Notes: generated by a model not told the origin, from the letters alone. A stretch of DNA of 64,000 nucleotides from Isoetes taiwanensis (GCA_021234155.1 JAJEKV010000041.1:9126917-9190916), one strand, 5' to 3'; positions 44,902-55,289 are shown, counted from the first letter of the stretch. Numbers and translations: made by a program.

Positions 44902-45984
44902 TGTTGCCTGGATTCAGGCAACAAAGTCCATCGTACTCACATTTTTTGGGCATGTAGTTTTTTTTTCCTAGGTTATTTAGGTTATTTGGAGCTAAAGATG
45001 TTGGTGATGTTTGGAAGTACTCTTTCGGACATTTGAAGGCCTGGTGAGTTGGATCACCTCATGAGTTGCCCAGGGCATCTTCATGGCTGTGGGGGAGCTA
45101 CTACAGCACAGTATAAATGCAGGCTATCAGAAGGAAAAGGAAAAATTATATATTTACCTGGATTCTTAGTTCCTAGCCATTTTTATTCTGTTATTCAAGT
45201 TGTTAAGATGCTATAGACTATTGAAAAAAAGAAAAAAGAAAAAATGGACGAAAATGCCAAAAAAAAACGATTAGGTTTAATCAAGTTGTGAGCAGTGCCA
45301 GTTGGAGCTCAAATTTATTATTTACCGAATTTGGGAAAGGAAGTTGCAGCCGTAATCATGGGATGCAGTATGGTTTTGTTTGCAAGTGTTTTCAAGAAGC
45401 ATAAGAACGCGGGGGCTCTCAAATTGTCGAGGAACGAAGCTTCGCGGAATTCCGTTCCACGGCGGTACAGAGCCCTGGTTCTTATGCTTCTTGAAAAACA
45501 CTTGCAAACAAAACCATACACTGCATCCCATGATTACAAATGCAACTTCCTTTCCCAAATTCGGCAAATAATAAATTTGGAGCTCCAACCGCCTGCTCAC
45601 AACTTGATTAAACCTAATCGTTTTTTTTGGCATTTTCGTCCATTTTTTCTTTTTTCTTTTTTTCAATAGTCTATAGCATCTTAACAACTTGAATAACAGA
45701 ATAAAAATGGCTAGGAACTAAGAATCCAGGTAAATATATAATTTTTCCTTTTCCTTCTGATAGCCTGCATTTATACTGTGCTGTAGTAGCTCCCCCACAG
45801 CCATGAAGATGCCCTGGGCAACTCATGAGGTGATCCAACTCACCAGGCCTTCAAATGTCCGAAAGAGTACTTCCAAACATCACCAACATCTTTAGCTCCA
45901 AATAACCTAAATAACCTAGGAAAAAAAACTACATGCCCAAAAAATGTGAGTACGATGGACTTTGTTGCCTGAATCCAGGCAACA
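44902..45984. repeat. Left LTR palindrome, centred on GAAGCTTC
   Basis: LTR positions 1 to about 540 run forward and then back. The centre is CGAAGCTTCG at 45,435-45,444, and GAAGCTTC is a palindrome that occurs naturally in the full LTR. The forward arm lacks about 10 bp just before the centre. Near the centre the arms differ by scattered small changes. Confidence 0.85.
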
Positions 45985-46033
45985 TGATGCCCAAAAAAAA
46001 ACATTGGGCTGGTCCCCTCAGCCCTGAATGCTT

Positions 46034-49000
46034 CTAGATCCAGTATTTCTTCAAGAGATAAGCATTAACGGGGTGAGGAAGTTGGTGCAGCTGCATATCT
46101 GCAAGAAAATAAGAGTTAGCACCAGCATCGCCTAGAATGAAAAAAGGTCCTTCCCACAAGTGCGCAAATTTGGGCGGCATTTTTTCTTGAGCTCGATTCC
46201 ACTTAAGCACAAGTTCCCCTTTCTGAAACTGATTGTGTATCCTATTGTTTCTCGCGAATGTGGCCTCTTCTTTCTTTTTTTGTACCGTGATTTGCTCAAG
46301 TGCTTGAGCCCTGTGTTCGTCTAATGCCTCCAACATCATCAATCGATCCTCCACTGCCGCTGTTGCTGATAGGGACTGCTGACATATTAGCTTGAGAGCT
46401 GGAATTTCAATATGGACTGGAAGAGTGGCTTCAATCCCATAGACTAATGCAAATGGAGTATGCCCTGTAGCTGTTTTTTGGGTAGTTCTAAATGCCCAAA
46501 GAGCATTGGATAGTTGCAGATGCCAATCACGTTGGGATGCATTGACTGTTTTTTTGAGGATGCCCTTCAAAACCTTGTTGGACGATTCTGCTTGCCCATT
46601 ACCCTGGGGGTAGTAAGACGAACTCTTGGTGTGCCTGATTTTGAGTTGCCTGGTCAATGCTTGCATGGTATCATTCATAAACTGGCTACCTCTGTCTGAT
46701 AGAAGCTTTTGAGGCACTCCAAACCTGCAACAAATGTGAGTAAATATGAAGGAAGCGGTACTTACAGCAGTCGCTTCCCTTAATGGTACTGCTTCCACCC
46801 ATTTGGTGAAGAGATCTGTTGCTGCAAGAATGTAAGCATGTTGCCCGGATGATGGTGGCTCTATCTTCCCTATGAAGTCCAACCCCCAACATTGAAACGG
46901 TCCAGGTGAGATGATCCCCTTCAGTAACTCTGGCTGTAAGATCCTTCTCCCATGCAATTGGCATTTCTGACACCGCTTAGTGTGTTCATGGCAGTCTCTA
47001 AACATGGTAGGCCAATAGTATCCTGCGCGCAGTATTTTCTTTGCTGTGGTATCTGCTGAAAAGTGCCCTCCGCAGATGCCTTCGTGACAATCCTGCATCA
47101 CCAGCTCCTGTTCTTCTTCATCTAAGCATCTGAGATAAATTCCATTTCTATCTTTCTTGCATAAGACATCGCCCAACATGGCAAATCCTAGACATTTTTC
47201 CTTGAACCTCCTAACTGCACTCTTGGTCAAGCCCTCTGGTAGTGTTTGATGTTGCAAAAAATTCTGCAATGGTGTCATCCAAGTACTTTCTGCCACTATG
47301 ATGTTTAAATCTGTTTCATGGATATCCTCCTCTGCAGTGATGTCATGAGAAAAAAAAGCATAAGGCAGGTATAGGCTGGGACTTCGCTTACCATCAAAGA
47401 TTTCCACTTGTAAGTCAAACCTTGATAGCTTGACTGCCCATCTGTAAAGCTTGTCCTTTTTCTCCCCTTTATTGAATAAGATTTTGACGGGATTGTGCTT
47501 CATGTAGACAATAACTTTTTGATTGTAGAACAGATAACCATACTTATCCACTACAAATACCAACCCTGCTGCATATTTTTCATACTTGGGGTACCTTTCC
47601 TCTGTGCTGGTCCATTGTTTCCCAGAGTAAGCGATTGCTCTCTCCCCTTGTGTTAAAGCAATACCTACAGCTCTACTGGTGACAGTGATATAGACATGGA
47701 ATTCTTGCTCAATATTTGGGGACCCTAAGGCTGGTTCCCTACTAAGAACTGCAATCACACTTTCAAAAGCCTCTTGACATTCGCGGGTCCAGATAATGGG
47801 GACGTATTTGCTCTTGCCTTTCTCTACGTGTCCTACCCGTGTGAGCCTTGATATGGGATTGATAATGTGAGCAAAATTAGGAACATGCAGCCTGAGGAAG
47901 CTCATCATACCTATCAAGCGCTTCACCTCCTTCAAATTGCTTGGTGGTGGAAGCCTCTGGATAGCTGCTACTTTGTCGTCTGCCACTTGAATCCCTGCAG
48001 CTGAAACTTCATGGCCAAGCAACAGCCCCTTTTGGGTCCAAAAAATACACTTCTTAGGGTTAAGACACACGTTGAAATCCCTGCACAAAAGGCACAGTTG
48101 CCTGATCATATAGAGATGGTCTTCTCTTGTGGTAGCTAGGCACAAATCGTCAAGAAATATTCTGAAGTTCTTGGTAGGCATAGATCTGAACACTGTGTCC
48201 ATCGTCCTTTGGAATGTTGAAGGCGCATTCATAAGCCCAAAGGGCATCCTTTTCATCGCAAAGGTCCCCCATGGTGTAATAAATGCTGTCTTTGGTTGGT
48301 CTTCAGCTTTTACACAGATTTGATTAAAGCCCGAAAACCCATCCAAAAAAGAATAATACTGATTACCTGCCACAGCATGCAAGACTTCTTCGAGAAATGG
48401 TAACGGATAGAAATCCTTAAGAGTTGCCTTGTTAAGCTCCTGGTAATCTACACAAATTCGTATGCTCCCATTTTTCTTGCAGACCGGTACAATGCATGAA
48501 ACCCAAATGGGGTTGATTATCTCCACAATAAGACCAGCTTCCAACATCTTTTTTATTTCGGCTTGTATCAAGGGCAACAAGGCTGGGTTTATCCTTCTCA
48601 ACTTCTGCACCACTGGTGTTACTCCGGGTTTTAGTTTAATTTCGAACTCACAAACATGAGTTGGTATTCCCTTCAACTCGTCATAATCCCAAGCGAATAT
48701 GTCTGACATCTCTTGGAGTGTCTTTTGCAGAATTTGTAAGTCTTCTTGTTCAATGTTCGTTCCTACTGCCATCTGTCTTGCCTTCCCATTTTTTGTCACT
48801 AGAACTTGCTGCACACTTGTGTCCTTGCTAGTGTCTATCACCAAGACAGGATGCATGTGCTTTAGAGCATCATCTGGAAGATCCTCTTCTGCTACGGACT
48901 GTTCCCTGAGGTAATTCAATAAGGTCTCTCTACACACCAAATCAGCTTCCATATTGTCTCCCCTAGGAATGTGTTGTATGCTCCACTGCCCAAAATTTTT

Positions 49001-50272
49001 CAATATTTCCAATGCTAGATCTCTATATCTGCACATATCCTCATGCTTGGCTTGAAATTCGCCTGTCAATTGCTTACAAACCAGCATAGAGTCACGAAAA
49101 ATATGCAATTGCTTGATCCCTAAATCCATTGCTTGATTAAGGCCCATAAGGAGAGCCTCATATTCTGCTGCATTCGAAGTTGCTGCAGGAACTATCTTCC
49201 CTGATCGACCAACTATTCTTTTACAAGAGTCCTTAAGAACTGCCCCAGCAGCAGCTACTTGAGCTTTTTTTGATATGCCCCCATCAAACCATAGACTGGC
49301 AGTTGTGTTGCACTGGGCTGAAGTCATCATGAGCACTGATCCTGCAACAGTGGTTCCGTTTTCACCCTCATCCCTAAACATCCTTGTATAGTCTTCTTGC
49401 TCATTGGTTGGGGCTGCATCAAATCTGTTTATTTCCCAAAGTCCCATGCCTTTAGATTGCAATAAGTCTTCTGCCTCCAGGAACATGAGCTCCTCTCCAC
49501 ATGACGGGCCAATTCCTGCTCCTTCTCTGTTGTATAGCACTGTCCTATTTGTGCCATCTGTTATGGAGCAAGTCCCCTGAGACCAAACTGGTCTTGCATC
49601 GACTGTACGCATCCATTTCCGTCCCAAAATCAGGTCATACAAATTACTGCAACTTTCTGAGCCAAAGGACACCACCACAAAGTCTGTGATGGCAAGTACT
49701 CCTCCCACATCAATATTTACATTGGTGATCATCCCTACGGGCTTAACTTTATGGTTTACAAAGGACTTCAGCATGAGTGTGGTAGGAGCATCAATCTGCA
49801 TCTTAAGTTTATGCATGATATGTAAGGGCATAACATTCAACCCTGAACCCCCGTCTAAGAATACATTTTTGAGGGTCACATTATTGAGCACAGCTTCACA
49901 CATGAAAATACCTGGGTCAACATCTGCTTTGGGTAATACGAGATTCATGGCACAGTATTCTTGATCTTCCTCCACGAGCTTGAAGAGTTGTTCCCTGTAT
50001 TTTGGGGCTGCTTTGAGTAAGGTCACCAGGTCTATGTTGACCCTAGCATTCTTTAACAGCTGTGCTATTTCACAATTGTCTGATTGGTTCTTCTCTGCTT
50101 TGTGAATTGGAGCTGTTACCCTCGGAGAGTCTTTTACCTGCTGTGCCCTGGTTTGAACTGCAAGGACCTGCTCACTTTCTTCATGGACTTCTACTAGGCA
50201 GAAGGGTGTGCTGGCTTCCTCCTTTTTAGCATTCTTATCTCGGTCTTGTTGAGGTACTCTTTCACCAAGCAT
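46034..50272 (-). CDS. Nested Ty3 Pol polyprotein, 1412 residues, intact
   Basis: Domain order with approximate residues: protease (VFLDGGSGLNV, 137-147); RNase H-like domain (LWFDGG 327, NAAEYEALLMG 367, IFRDSMLVC 391, GDNMEADL 438); RT (CVDYQELNKATLKD 607, FLDGFSGFNQ 642, catalytic FLDDL 706). Next is a conventional RNase H whose first Asp is lost (VYITVTSRAVGIAL 860; YPKYEKYAAG 894). The integrase follows, with zinc finger (HEGICGGH ... CQKC, 1063-1104) and core Asp 1132, Asp 1193, Glu 1229 (GLDFIG, SDRGSQF, AESSNK). It ends VNAYLLKKYWI. No chromodomain is seen. It overlaps gag by 79 bp in the -1 frame. It may still encode active enzymes. Confidence 0.93.
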   Translation of the reverse strand: MLGERVPQQDRDKNAKKEEASTPFCLVEVHEESEQVLAVQTRAQQVKDSPRVTAPIHKAEKNQSDNCEIAQLLKNARVNIDLVTLLKAAPKYREQLFKLVEEDQEYCAMNLVLPKADVDPGIFMCEAVLNNVTLKNVFLDGGSGLNVMPLHIMHKLKMQIDAPTTLMLKSFVNHKVKPVGMITNVNIDVGGVLAITDFVVVSFGSESCSNLYDLILGRKWMRTVDARPVWSQGTCSITDGTNRTVLYNREGAGIGPSCGEELMFLEAEDLLQSKGMGLWEINRFDAAPTNEQEDYTRMFRDEGENGTTVAGSVLMMTSAQCNTTASLWFDGGISKKAQVAAAGAVLKDSCKRIVGRSGKIVPAATSNAAEYEALLMGLNQAMDLGIKQLHIFRDSMLVCKQLTGEFQAKHEDMCRYRDLALEILKNFGQWSIQHIPRGDNMEADLVCRETLLNYLREQSVAEEDLPDDALKHMHPVLVIDTSKDTSVQQVLVTKNGKARQMAVGTNIEQEDLQILQKTLQEMSDIFAWDYDELKGIPTHVCEFEIKLKPGVTPVVQKLRRINPALLPLIQAEIKKMLEAGLIVEIINPIWVSCIVPVCKKNGSIRICVDYQELNKATLKDFYPLPFLEEVLHAVAGNQYYSFLDGFSGFNQICVKAEDQPKTAFITPWGTFAMKRMPFGLMNAPSTFQRTMDTVFRSMPTKNFRIFLDDLCLATTREDHLYMIRQLCLLCRDFNVCLNPKKCIFWTQKGLLLGHEVSAAGIQVADDKVAAIQRLPPPSNLKEVKRLIGMMSFLRLHVPNFAHIINPISRLTRVGHVEKGKSKYVPIIWTRECQEAFESVIAVLSREPALGSPNIEQEFHVYITVTSRAVGIALTQGERAIAYSGKQWTSTEERYPKYEKYAAGLVFVVDKYGYLFYNQKVIVYMKHNPVKILFNKGEKKDKLYRWAVKLSRFDLQVEIFDGKRSPSLYLPYAFFSHDITAEEDIHETDLNIIVAESTWMTPLQNFLQHQTLPEGLTKSAVRRFKEKCLGFAMLGDVLCKKDRNGIYLRCLDEEEQELVMQDCHEGICGGHFSADTTAKKILRAGYYWPTMFRDCHEHTKRCQKCQLHGRRILQPELLKGIISPGPFQCWGLDFIGKIEPPSSGQHAYILAATDLFTKWVEAVPLREATAVSTASFIFTHICCRFGVPQKLLSDRGSQFMNDTMQALTRQLKIRHTKSSSYYPQGNGQAESSNKVLKGILKKTVNASQRDWHLQLSNALWAFRTTQKTATGHTPFALVYGIEATLPVHIEIPALKLICQQSLSATAAVEDRLMMLEALDEHRAQALEQITVQKKKEEATFARNNRIHNQFQKGELVLKWNRAQEKMPPKFAHLWEGPFFILGDAGANSYFLADMQLHQLPHPVNAYLLKKYWI

Positions 50273-51279
50273 CTGTCATCTAAATGCCCAACTTCTTTAC
50301 AAAACGAACAGATTGGGCATTCTCGCCCAAAGTGCCCTCTTTTCCCACATTTCTGACATGGTTTTGAAAAACATCTAGCCTCCAAATGTCCCGTCCTATT
50401 GCAGTAAGCACATACTAACCCGGAGTTCGAGGAAGAGATCTGCTGCTGACCTTTAACTGCTTCTGCCAGCTGTTTGGAGACCTCCATAAGACTTTGCATA
50501 CTCAATTCCAGCTTACTTGTAGCTTTGGCAACTTCAGCCTTTATTTCTTCTTCAATTTTGGTCTTCTTATCTTTAGCAAAGGCTGCTAAACACGGTTCGG
50601 CCTCCTGGTCCCATTCATGATGGTTGTAGTCAGCTGCATACCCTGGTCCTTCCTCCTCAGGCAAAGAATGCTGCAATTTTGATAATTCTATGGCCTTAGA
50701 GAAGGCTTTATAGACTGAGTCCAATAGCCCCAAACTTTGCAGCTTGAACATCTTTCTGTATAGCTTAGAATGTGGTTTCAGACCAGCCACAAAAAAACAC
50801 ACCATATGATCCGTAGGTGTCTCTACTTTCTGCTCCTGGCATCTCAGAAGATAAGAGTTAAATCTTTCCACAAAAAGATGTATACTCTCGCCCCTCCTAA
50901 TGGTCATAGTGCAAATCTCTTGTAACAACCCATTCTTGGTGCTCACGGTACCAAATCTTTCCAAGAAATTGTGCACTAATACCTCCCATGTGGTTATCTG
51001 ACAGCTCTTTTGATAAAGAAACCATCCCTTGGCGTCTCCCTTCATTGCAAGACCAAAGACTGAAATCTTGTCTCCTTTCTTCTTACCAAAATCTGCATAA
51101 TATTCTTCAAAGTGGCTCAGAAACTCTGTAGGATTTTTGGATCCGTCGAATGTAGGTACTGGAGTAGGCAGGTTTACTTCAATTTGATAGGGGGGAGGCA
51201 TCGAATGTACCTCTGCTACTACTGCTGTGCTACCTTCTCCTGCATCAGCTTCTCCTGTAGTTTTGCTTTTGGGTGGCAT
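50194..51279 (-). CDS. Nested Ty3 Gag
   Basis: The likely start is the ATG of MPPKSKTTGEADAGEGSTAV at 51,279, since the open frame further upstream has no support. The capsid part has PTPVPTFDGSKNPTEFLSHF, AMKGDAKGWFLYQK and RRGESIHLFVERFNSYLLRC. Three tandem CCHC knuckles follow (CAYCNRTGHLEARC, CQKCGKRGHFGREC, CSFCKEVGHLDDRC). The frame ends in the gag-pol overlap, where CTA AAA AGG could permit a -1 slip. Confidence 0.9.
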   Translation of the reverse strand: MPPKSKTTGEADAGEGSTAVVAEVHSMPPPYQIEVNLPTPVPTFDGSKNPTEFLSHFEEYYADFGKKKGDKISVFGLAMKGDAKGWFLYQKSCQITTWEVLVHNFLERFGTVSTKNGLLQEICTMTIRRGESIHLFVERFNSYLLRCQEQKVETPTDHMVCFFVAGLKPHSKLYRKMFKLQSLGLLDSVYKAFSKAIELSKLQHSLPEEEGPGYAADYNHHEWDQEAEPCLAAFAKDKKTKIEEEIKAEVAKATSKLELSMQSLMEVSKQLAEAVKGQQQISSSNSGLVCAYCNRTGHLEARCFSKPCQKCGKRGHFGRECPICSFCKEVGHLDDRCLVKEYLNKTEIRMLKRRKPAHPSA

Positions 51280-51320
51280 GCTTGTGCCTTTGTGCCAGAC
51301 AATGCTCTCAGTCAAAGAAT

Positions 51321-51336
51321 CTCGGTAGAACCTCCA
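51321..51336 (-). promoter_or_regulatory. Primer-binding site, tRNA-Gln type (nested Ty3)
   Basis: Five bases after the minus-strand LTR end (GGTAACA) comes TGGAGGTTCTACCGAG, the same site as in the outer element. This indicates that the two elements are related. Confidence 0.65.
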
Positions 51337-51341
51337 AAGAA

Positions 51342-54162
51342 TGTTACCACAATTTCTGGCTCTATTGTGGCAACTATTCTGCTTTGGTACAGAACCTCCA
51401 GAACTAGTCTTAAGGGCCTAGTTCCACCCTTCAGAACAAGGCTTTGGAAAATAGGCAAGCTTCCTTCTCTCTATTTCAAGAAGAGGAATTGCAAACGTGA
51501 TGTAAAAAAAACCATTCAGATAGTGAAGCCTCTGTTTTCTTGTAGGGCACACACAAGATCCAAATTCTCCACCTCTGTTTCAAGGAAGAGAAATGAATCT
51601 GGAAAAGTACATCACCTTCTATTTGCTGGCAAAAGAGAATGATTTAGTATGGAAGTCTTTTGATTCAAGTTCTCCACCTCTGTTTCAAGGAAGAGAAATG
51701 AACTTGGAAGAATAATGTACTCCACCTTCTTTTTTGCTGGCTTAAGGAGAAAGATCTAGTATGCAAGTCTTTTTGTTCAAATATGGAATATATTTTTTGC
51801 AAAATGCACAAGGATTCTAGATCCAAATTCTCTCCCTCTTTTCCAAAGGAGAGAAATGGTTCTGGGAGAACACTATTTCGACCCTAGGGAGAATCCCTTT
51901 GTAATGGTAGAAAGGAAAAGAAGTGCAAATGGTATATGGAAAATCAAGAAAATTGAAAACTATTGAGACGAAATTGTGATTTTAGCATTCCGAAAAAGGG
52001 CAAAAGGAAATCGAAATAGCCTCCTTGAATGAATTCGAAGAAGACTTTAGGCCAGCGTGAACATATCGAATGCATACAAATCCAACACTGCTTGAATTGA
52101 ATAGAATATCAAAGGCATACAAATCCAACACTGCTTGAATTGAATAGAATAGAAATGTAACAGTTCAAAAATCCGGTTTTGAAGAAAACGTTGATGGAAA
52201 CGAAGCTTCTGTGAATTCCGTTCCCCTGACAGCTGAGAGCCCCTGCGTTCTTATGCTTCTTGAAAAACACTTGCAAACAAAACCATACCTGGCATCCCAT
52301 GATTACAGCTGCAACTTCCTTTCCCAAATTCGGCAGCGAATAAATTTGGAGCTCCAACCGCCCGTTCACAACTTGATTAAACCTAACTGTTCTTTTTGGC
52401 ATTTTCGTCCATTTTTTCTTTTTTCTTTTTTTCAATAGTCTATAGCATCTTAACAACTTGAATAACAGAATAAAAATGGCTAGGAACTAAGAATCCAGGT
52501 AAATATATAATTTTCCCTTTTCCTTCTGATAGCCTGCATTTATACTGTGCTGTAGTAGCTCCCCCACAGCCATGAAGATGCCCTGGGCAACTCATGAGGT
52601 GATCCAACTCACCAGGCCTTCAAATGTCCGAAAGAGTACTTCCAAACATCACCAACATCTTTAGCTCCAAATAACCTAAATAACCTAGGAAAAAAAACTA
52701 CATGCCCAAAAAATGTGAGTACGATGGACTTTGTTGCCTGAATCCAGGCATGTTGCCTGGATTCAGGCAACAAAGTCCATCGTACTCACATTTTTTGGGC
52801 ATGTAGTTTTTTTTCCTAGGTTATTTAGGTTATTTGGAGCTAAAGATGTTGGTGATGTTTGGAAGTACTCTTTCGGACATTTGAAGGCCTGGTGAGTTGG
52901 ATCACCTCATGAGTTGCCCAGGGCATCTTCATGGCTGTGGGGGAGCTACTACAGCACAGTATAAATGCAGGCTATCAGAAGGAAAAGGAAAAATTATATA
53001 TTTACCTGGATTCTTAGTTCCTAGCCATTTTTATTCTGTTATTCAAGTTGTTAAGATGCTATAGACTATTGAAAAAAAGAAAAAAGAAAAAATGGACGAA
53101 AATGCCAAAAAGAACAGTTAGGTTTAATCAAGTTGTGAACGGGCGGTTGGAGCTCCAAATTTATTCGCTGCCGAATTTGGGAAAGGAAGTTGCAGCTGTA
53201 ATCATGGGATGCCAGGTATGGTTTTGTTTGCAAGTGTTTTTCAAGAAGCATAAGAACGCAGGGGCTCTCAGCTGTCAGGGGAACGGAATTCACAGAAGCT
53301 TCGTTTCCATCAACGTTTTCTTCAAAACCGGATTTTTGAACTGTTACATTTCTATTCTATTCAATTCAAGCAGTGTTGGATTTGTATGCCTTTGATATTC
53401 TATTCAATTCAAGCAGTGTTGGATTTGTATGCATTCGATATGTTCACGCTGGCCTAAAGTCTTCTTCGAATTCATTCAAGGAGGCTATTTCGATTTCCTT
53501 TTGCCCTTTTTCGGAATGCTAAAATCACAATTTCGTCTCAATAGTTTTCAATTTTCTTGATTTTCCATATACCATTTGCACTTCTTTTCCTTTCTACCAT
53601 TACAAAGGGATTCTCCCTAGGGTCGAAATAGTGTTCTCCCAGAACCATTTCTCTCCTTTGGAAAAGAGGGAGAGAATTTGGATCTAGAATCCTTGTGCAT
53701 TTTGCAAAAAATATATTCCATATTTGAACAAAAAGACTTGCATACTAGATCTTTCTCCTTAAGCCAGCAAAAAAGAAGGTGGAGTACATTATTCTTCCAA
53801 GTTCATTTCTCTTCCTTGAAACAGAGGTGGAGAACTTGAATCAAAAGACTTCCATACTAAATCATTCTCTTTTGCCAGCAAATAGAAGGTGATGTACTTT
53901 TCCAGATTCATTTCTCTTCCTTGAAACAGAGGTGGAGAATTTGGATCTTGTGTGTGCCCTACAAGAAAACAGAGGCTTCACTATCTGAATGGTTTTTTTT
54001 ACATCACGTTTGCAATTCCTCTTCTTGAAATAGAGAGAAGGAAGCTTGCCTATTTTCCAAAGCCTTGTTCTGAAGGGTGGAACTAGGCCCTTAAGACTAG
54101 TTCTGGAGGTTCTGTACCAAAGCAGAATAGTTGCCACAATAGAGCCAGAAATTGTGGTAACA
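51342..54162. repeat. Right LTR palindrome: two full LTRs head to head
   Basis: A full LTR in reverse (51,342-52,750) meets a full LTR forward (52,751-54,162, 1412 bp). The junction reads GGCA|TGTTGCC, with ACA missing from the first copy. Wherever compared the arms are identical: the 348-bp frames at 52,109-52,456 and 53,048-53,395 encode the same protein on opposite strands. Each LTR contains a small internal duplication with TTCAATTCAAGCAGTGTTGG twice, and two TTTCTCTTCCTTGAAACAGAG blocks. Confidence 0.9.
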
Positions 54163-54167
54163 CATTT

Positions 54168-55246
54168 GGCTCAGTAACTTTGGATTTTTCTTGTCTGGCA
54201 AAATACTCTTTAACACTGCATCTATCCTCATAATGTCCCACAGCTTTACAAGATGCACACACAGGGCATTCTTTACCAAAATGTCCTCTTTTTCCACACT
54301 TTGTGCATGGCCTATACCAGCAGTAGTCAGAAGAATGAGTGTCTCTAAAGCAATGCACACATGGAGGGTAAGTTTTCTTTTCAAATTTTGAGCTTTTCAG
54401 TTCTTGAAGTTGTTTGGTTACCTCAACCAGTGCCTCAGACACTTTGGTGATCTCTGCTCTTACATCTGCAGCAGGAGCCTCAGCATCTTCCATCTTTACT
54501 TTCTTTTTCTCCTTTTGGACAGCATAAACAGGTACAGGTGCTGCTCCCATATACTCTTGCTCATAATCTGGAAAAAAGGGATCACTTGGTGAGTGCACAT
54601 CATCTGGTAAGTAAGATATCATATCTGCAATTTCAGTAGCCTTGGTGAAAGCCTTGTGTATTGTGTCAAATCCCTCTTGTTTTTGGATCTTCAATAGCTT
54701 TCTGTGTATCCTCGGTCTGCTGCTTAATCCCCTGATAAAAGAAGCCATTAGATGTAAGGTATGGTTAGGAACATGATTAACTTGGCATTTGACAAGATAG
54801 AGATTGAATCTTTCCACATATTGGTGCACACTCTCACCATGCTTAATGCGAAAAGTTTGCAACTCAAAAATTAAATCTTGGGGATCCAAGACCTTTCCAA
54901 AACGTGCCAAAAACTTTTTAACCAGTTCTTCCCAAGAATTGGCGCCTAAACTTATAACATACTAACCAAGCCCTGACTTCATCATTTTTGAAACATTTTT
55001 TAAACTCAGAGAACTTACAGCCCTTTTGTAACCATATTCTTGGTAGTACTCTTCAAAAGTCTTGAGGAAATTGTTGGCATTCATGCTCGGATCAAAAGTA
55101 GGGACTGGAATAGGCATGTTTAGCTCAAAGTATTGACAAGGTATACCTGCATTTGCTTGTATAGTGACAGTAGGTGTTGCAGTAGCTTCATGGTTGTCTT
55201 GTTCTTCAGCAGGCTCAGATGCCTCATTAGTTCTTCTGGGTGCCAT
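54168..55246 (-). pseudogene. Outer Ty3 Gag
   Basis: It starts MAPRRTNEASEPAEEQDNHE at 55,246 and includes MPIPVPTFDPSMNANNFLKT. The frame breaks near 54,960-54,910, then continues with FELQTFRIKHGESVHQYVER and MASFIRGLSSRPRIHRKLLK. It ends in three tandem CCHC knuckles (CVHCFRDTHSSDYC, CTKCGKRGHFGKEC, CASCKAVGHYEDRC). It is interrupted by the nested composite just after VTEPN. Confidence 0.85.
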
Positions 55247-55270
55247 GAGTTCAGATTCCAGGAAAATGAT

Positions 55271-55286
55271 CTCGGTAGAACCTCCA
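55271..55286 (-). promoter_or_regulatory. Primer-binding site, tRNA-Gln type (outer Ty3)
   Basis: On the minus strand the 5' LTR ends CTTCAACA, followed after 3 bp by TGGAGGTTCTACCGAG. Its complement, CTCGGTAGAACCTCCA, fits the 3' end of a plant tRNA-Gln (discriminator U then CCA) as far as I recall. Confidence 0.65.
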
Positions 55287-55289
55287 AAA

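Larger units (their letters stand above)
44902..54162. mobile_element. Nested Ty3-type composite with inverted LTRs
   Basis: The whole block is flanked by CATTT (44,897-44,901 and 54,163-54,167) and replaces nothing of the outer gag. In plus-strand order it consists of a partial LTR forward (44,902-45,440), the same part reversed (45,441-45,984), and a minus-strand internal region with pol and gag (about 45,985-51,341). A complete LTR reversed (51,342-52,750) and a complete LTR forward (52,751-54,162) follow. Its outer ends are LTR termini TGTTGCC and GGTAACA, so integrase could have inserted the composite as one piece. The long open frames suggest recent activity. Confidence 0.85.

Noticed and set aside
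52109-53395. Identical proteins on opposite strands (115 and 75 residues)
   Set aside because: They are translations of the inverted LTR pair, not genes.
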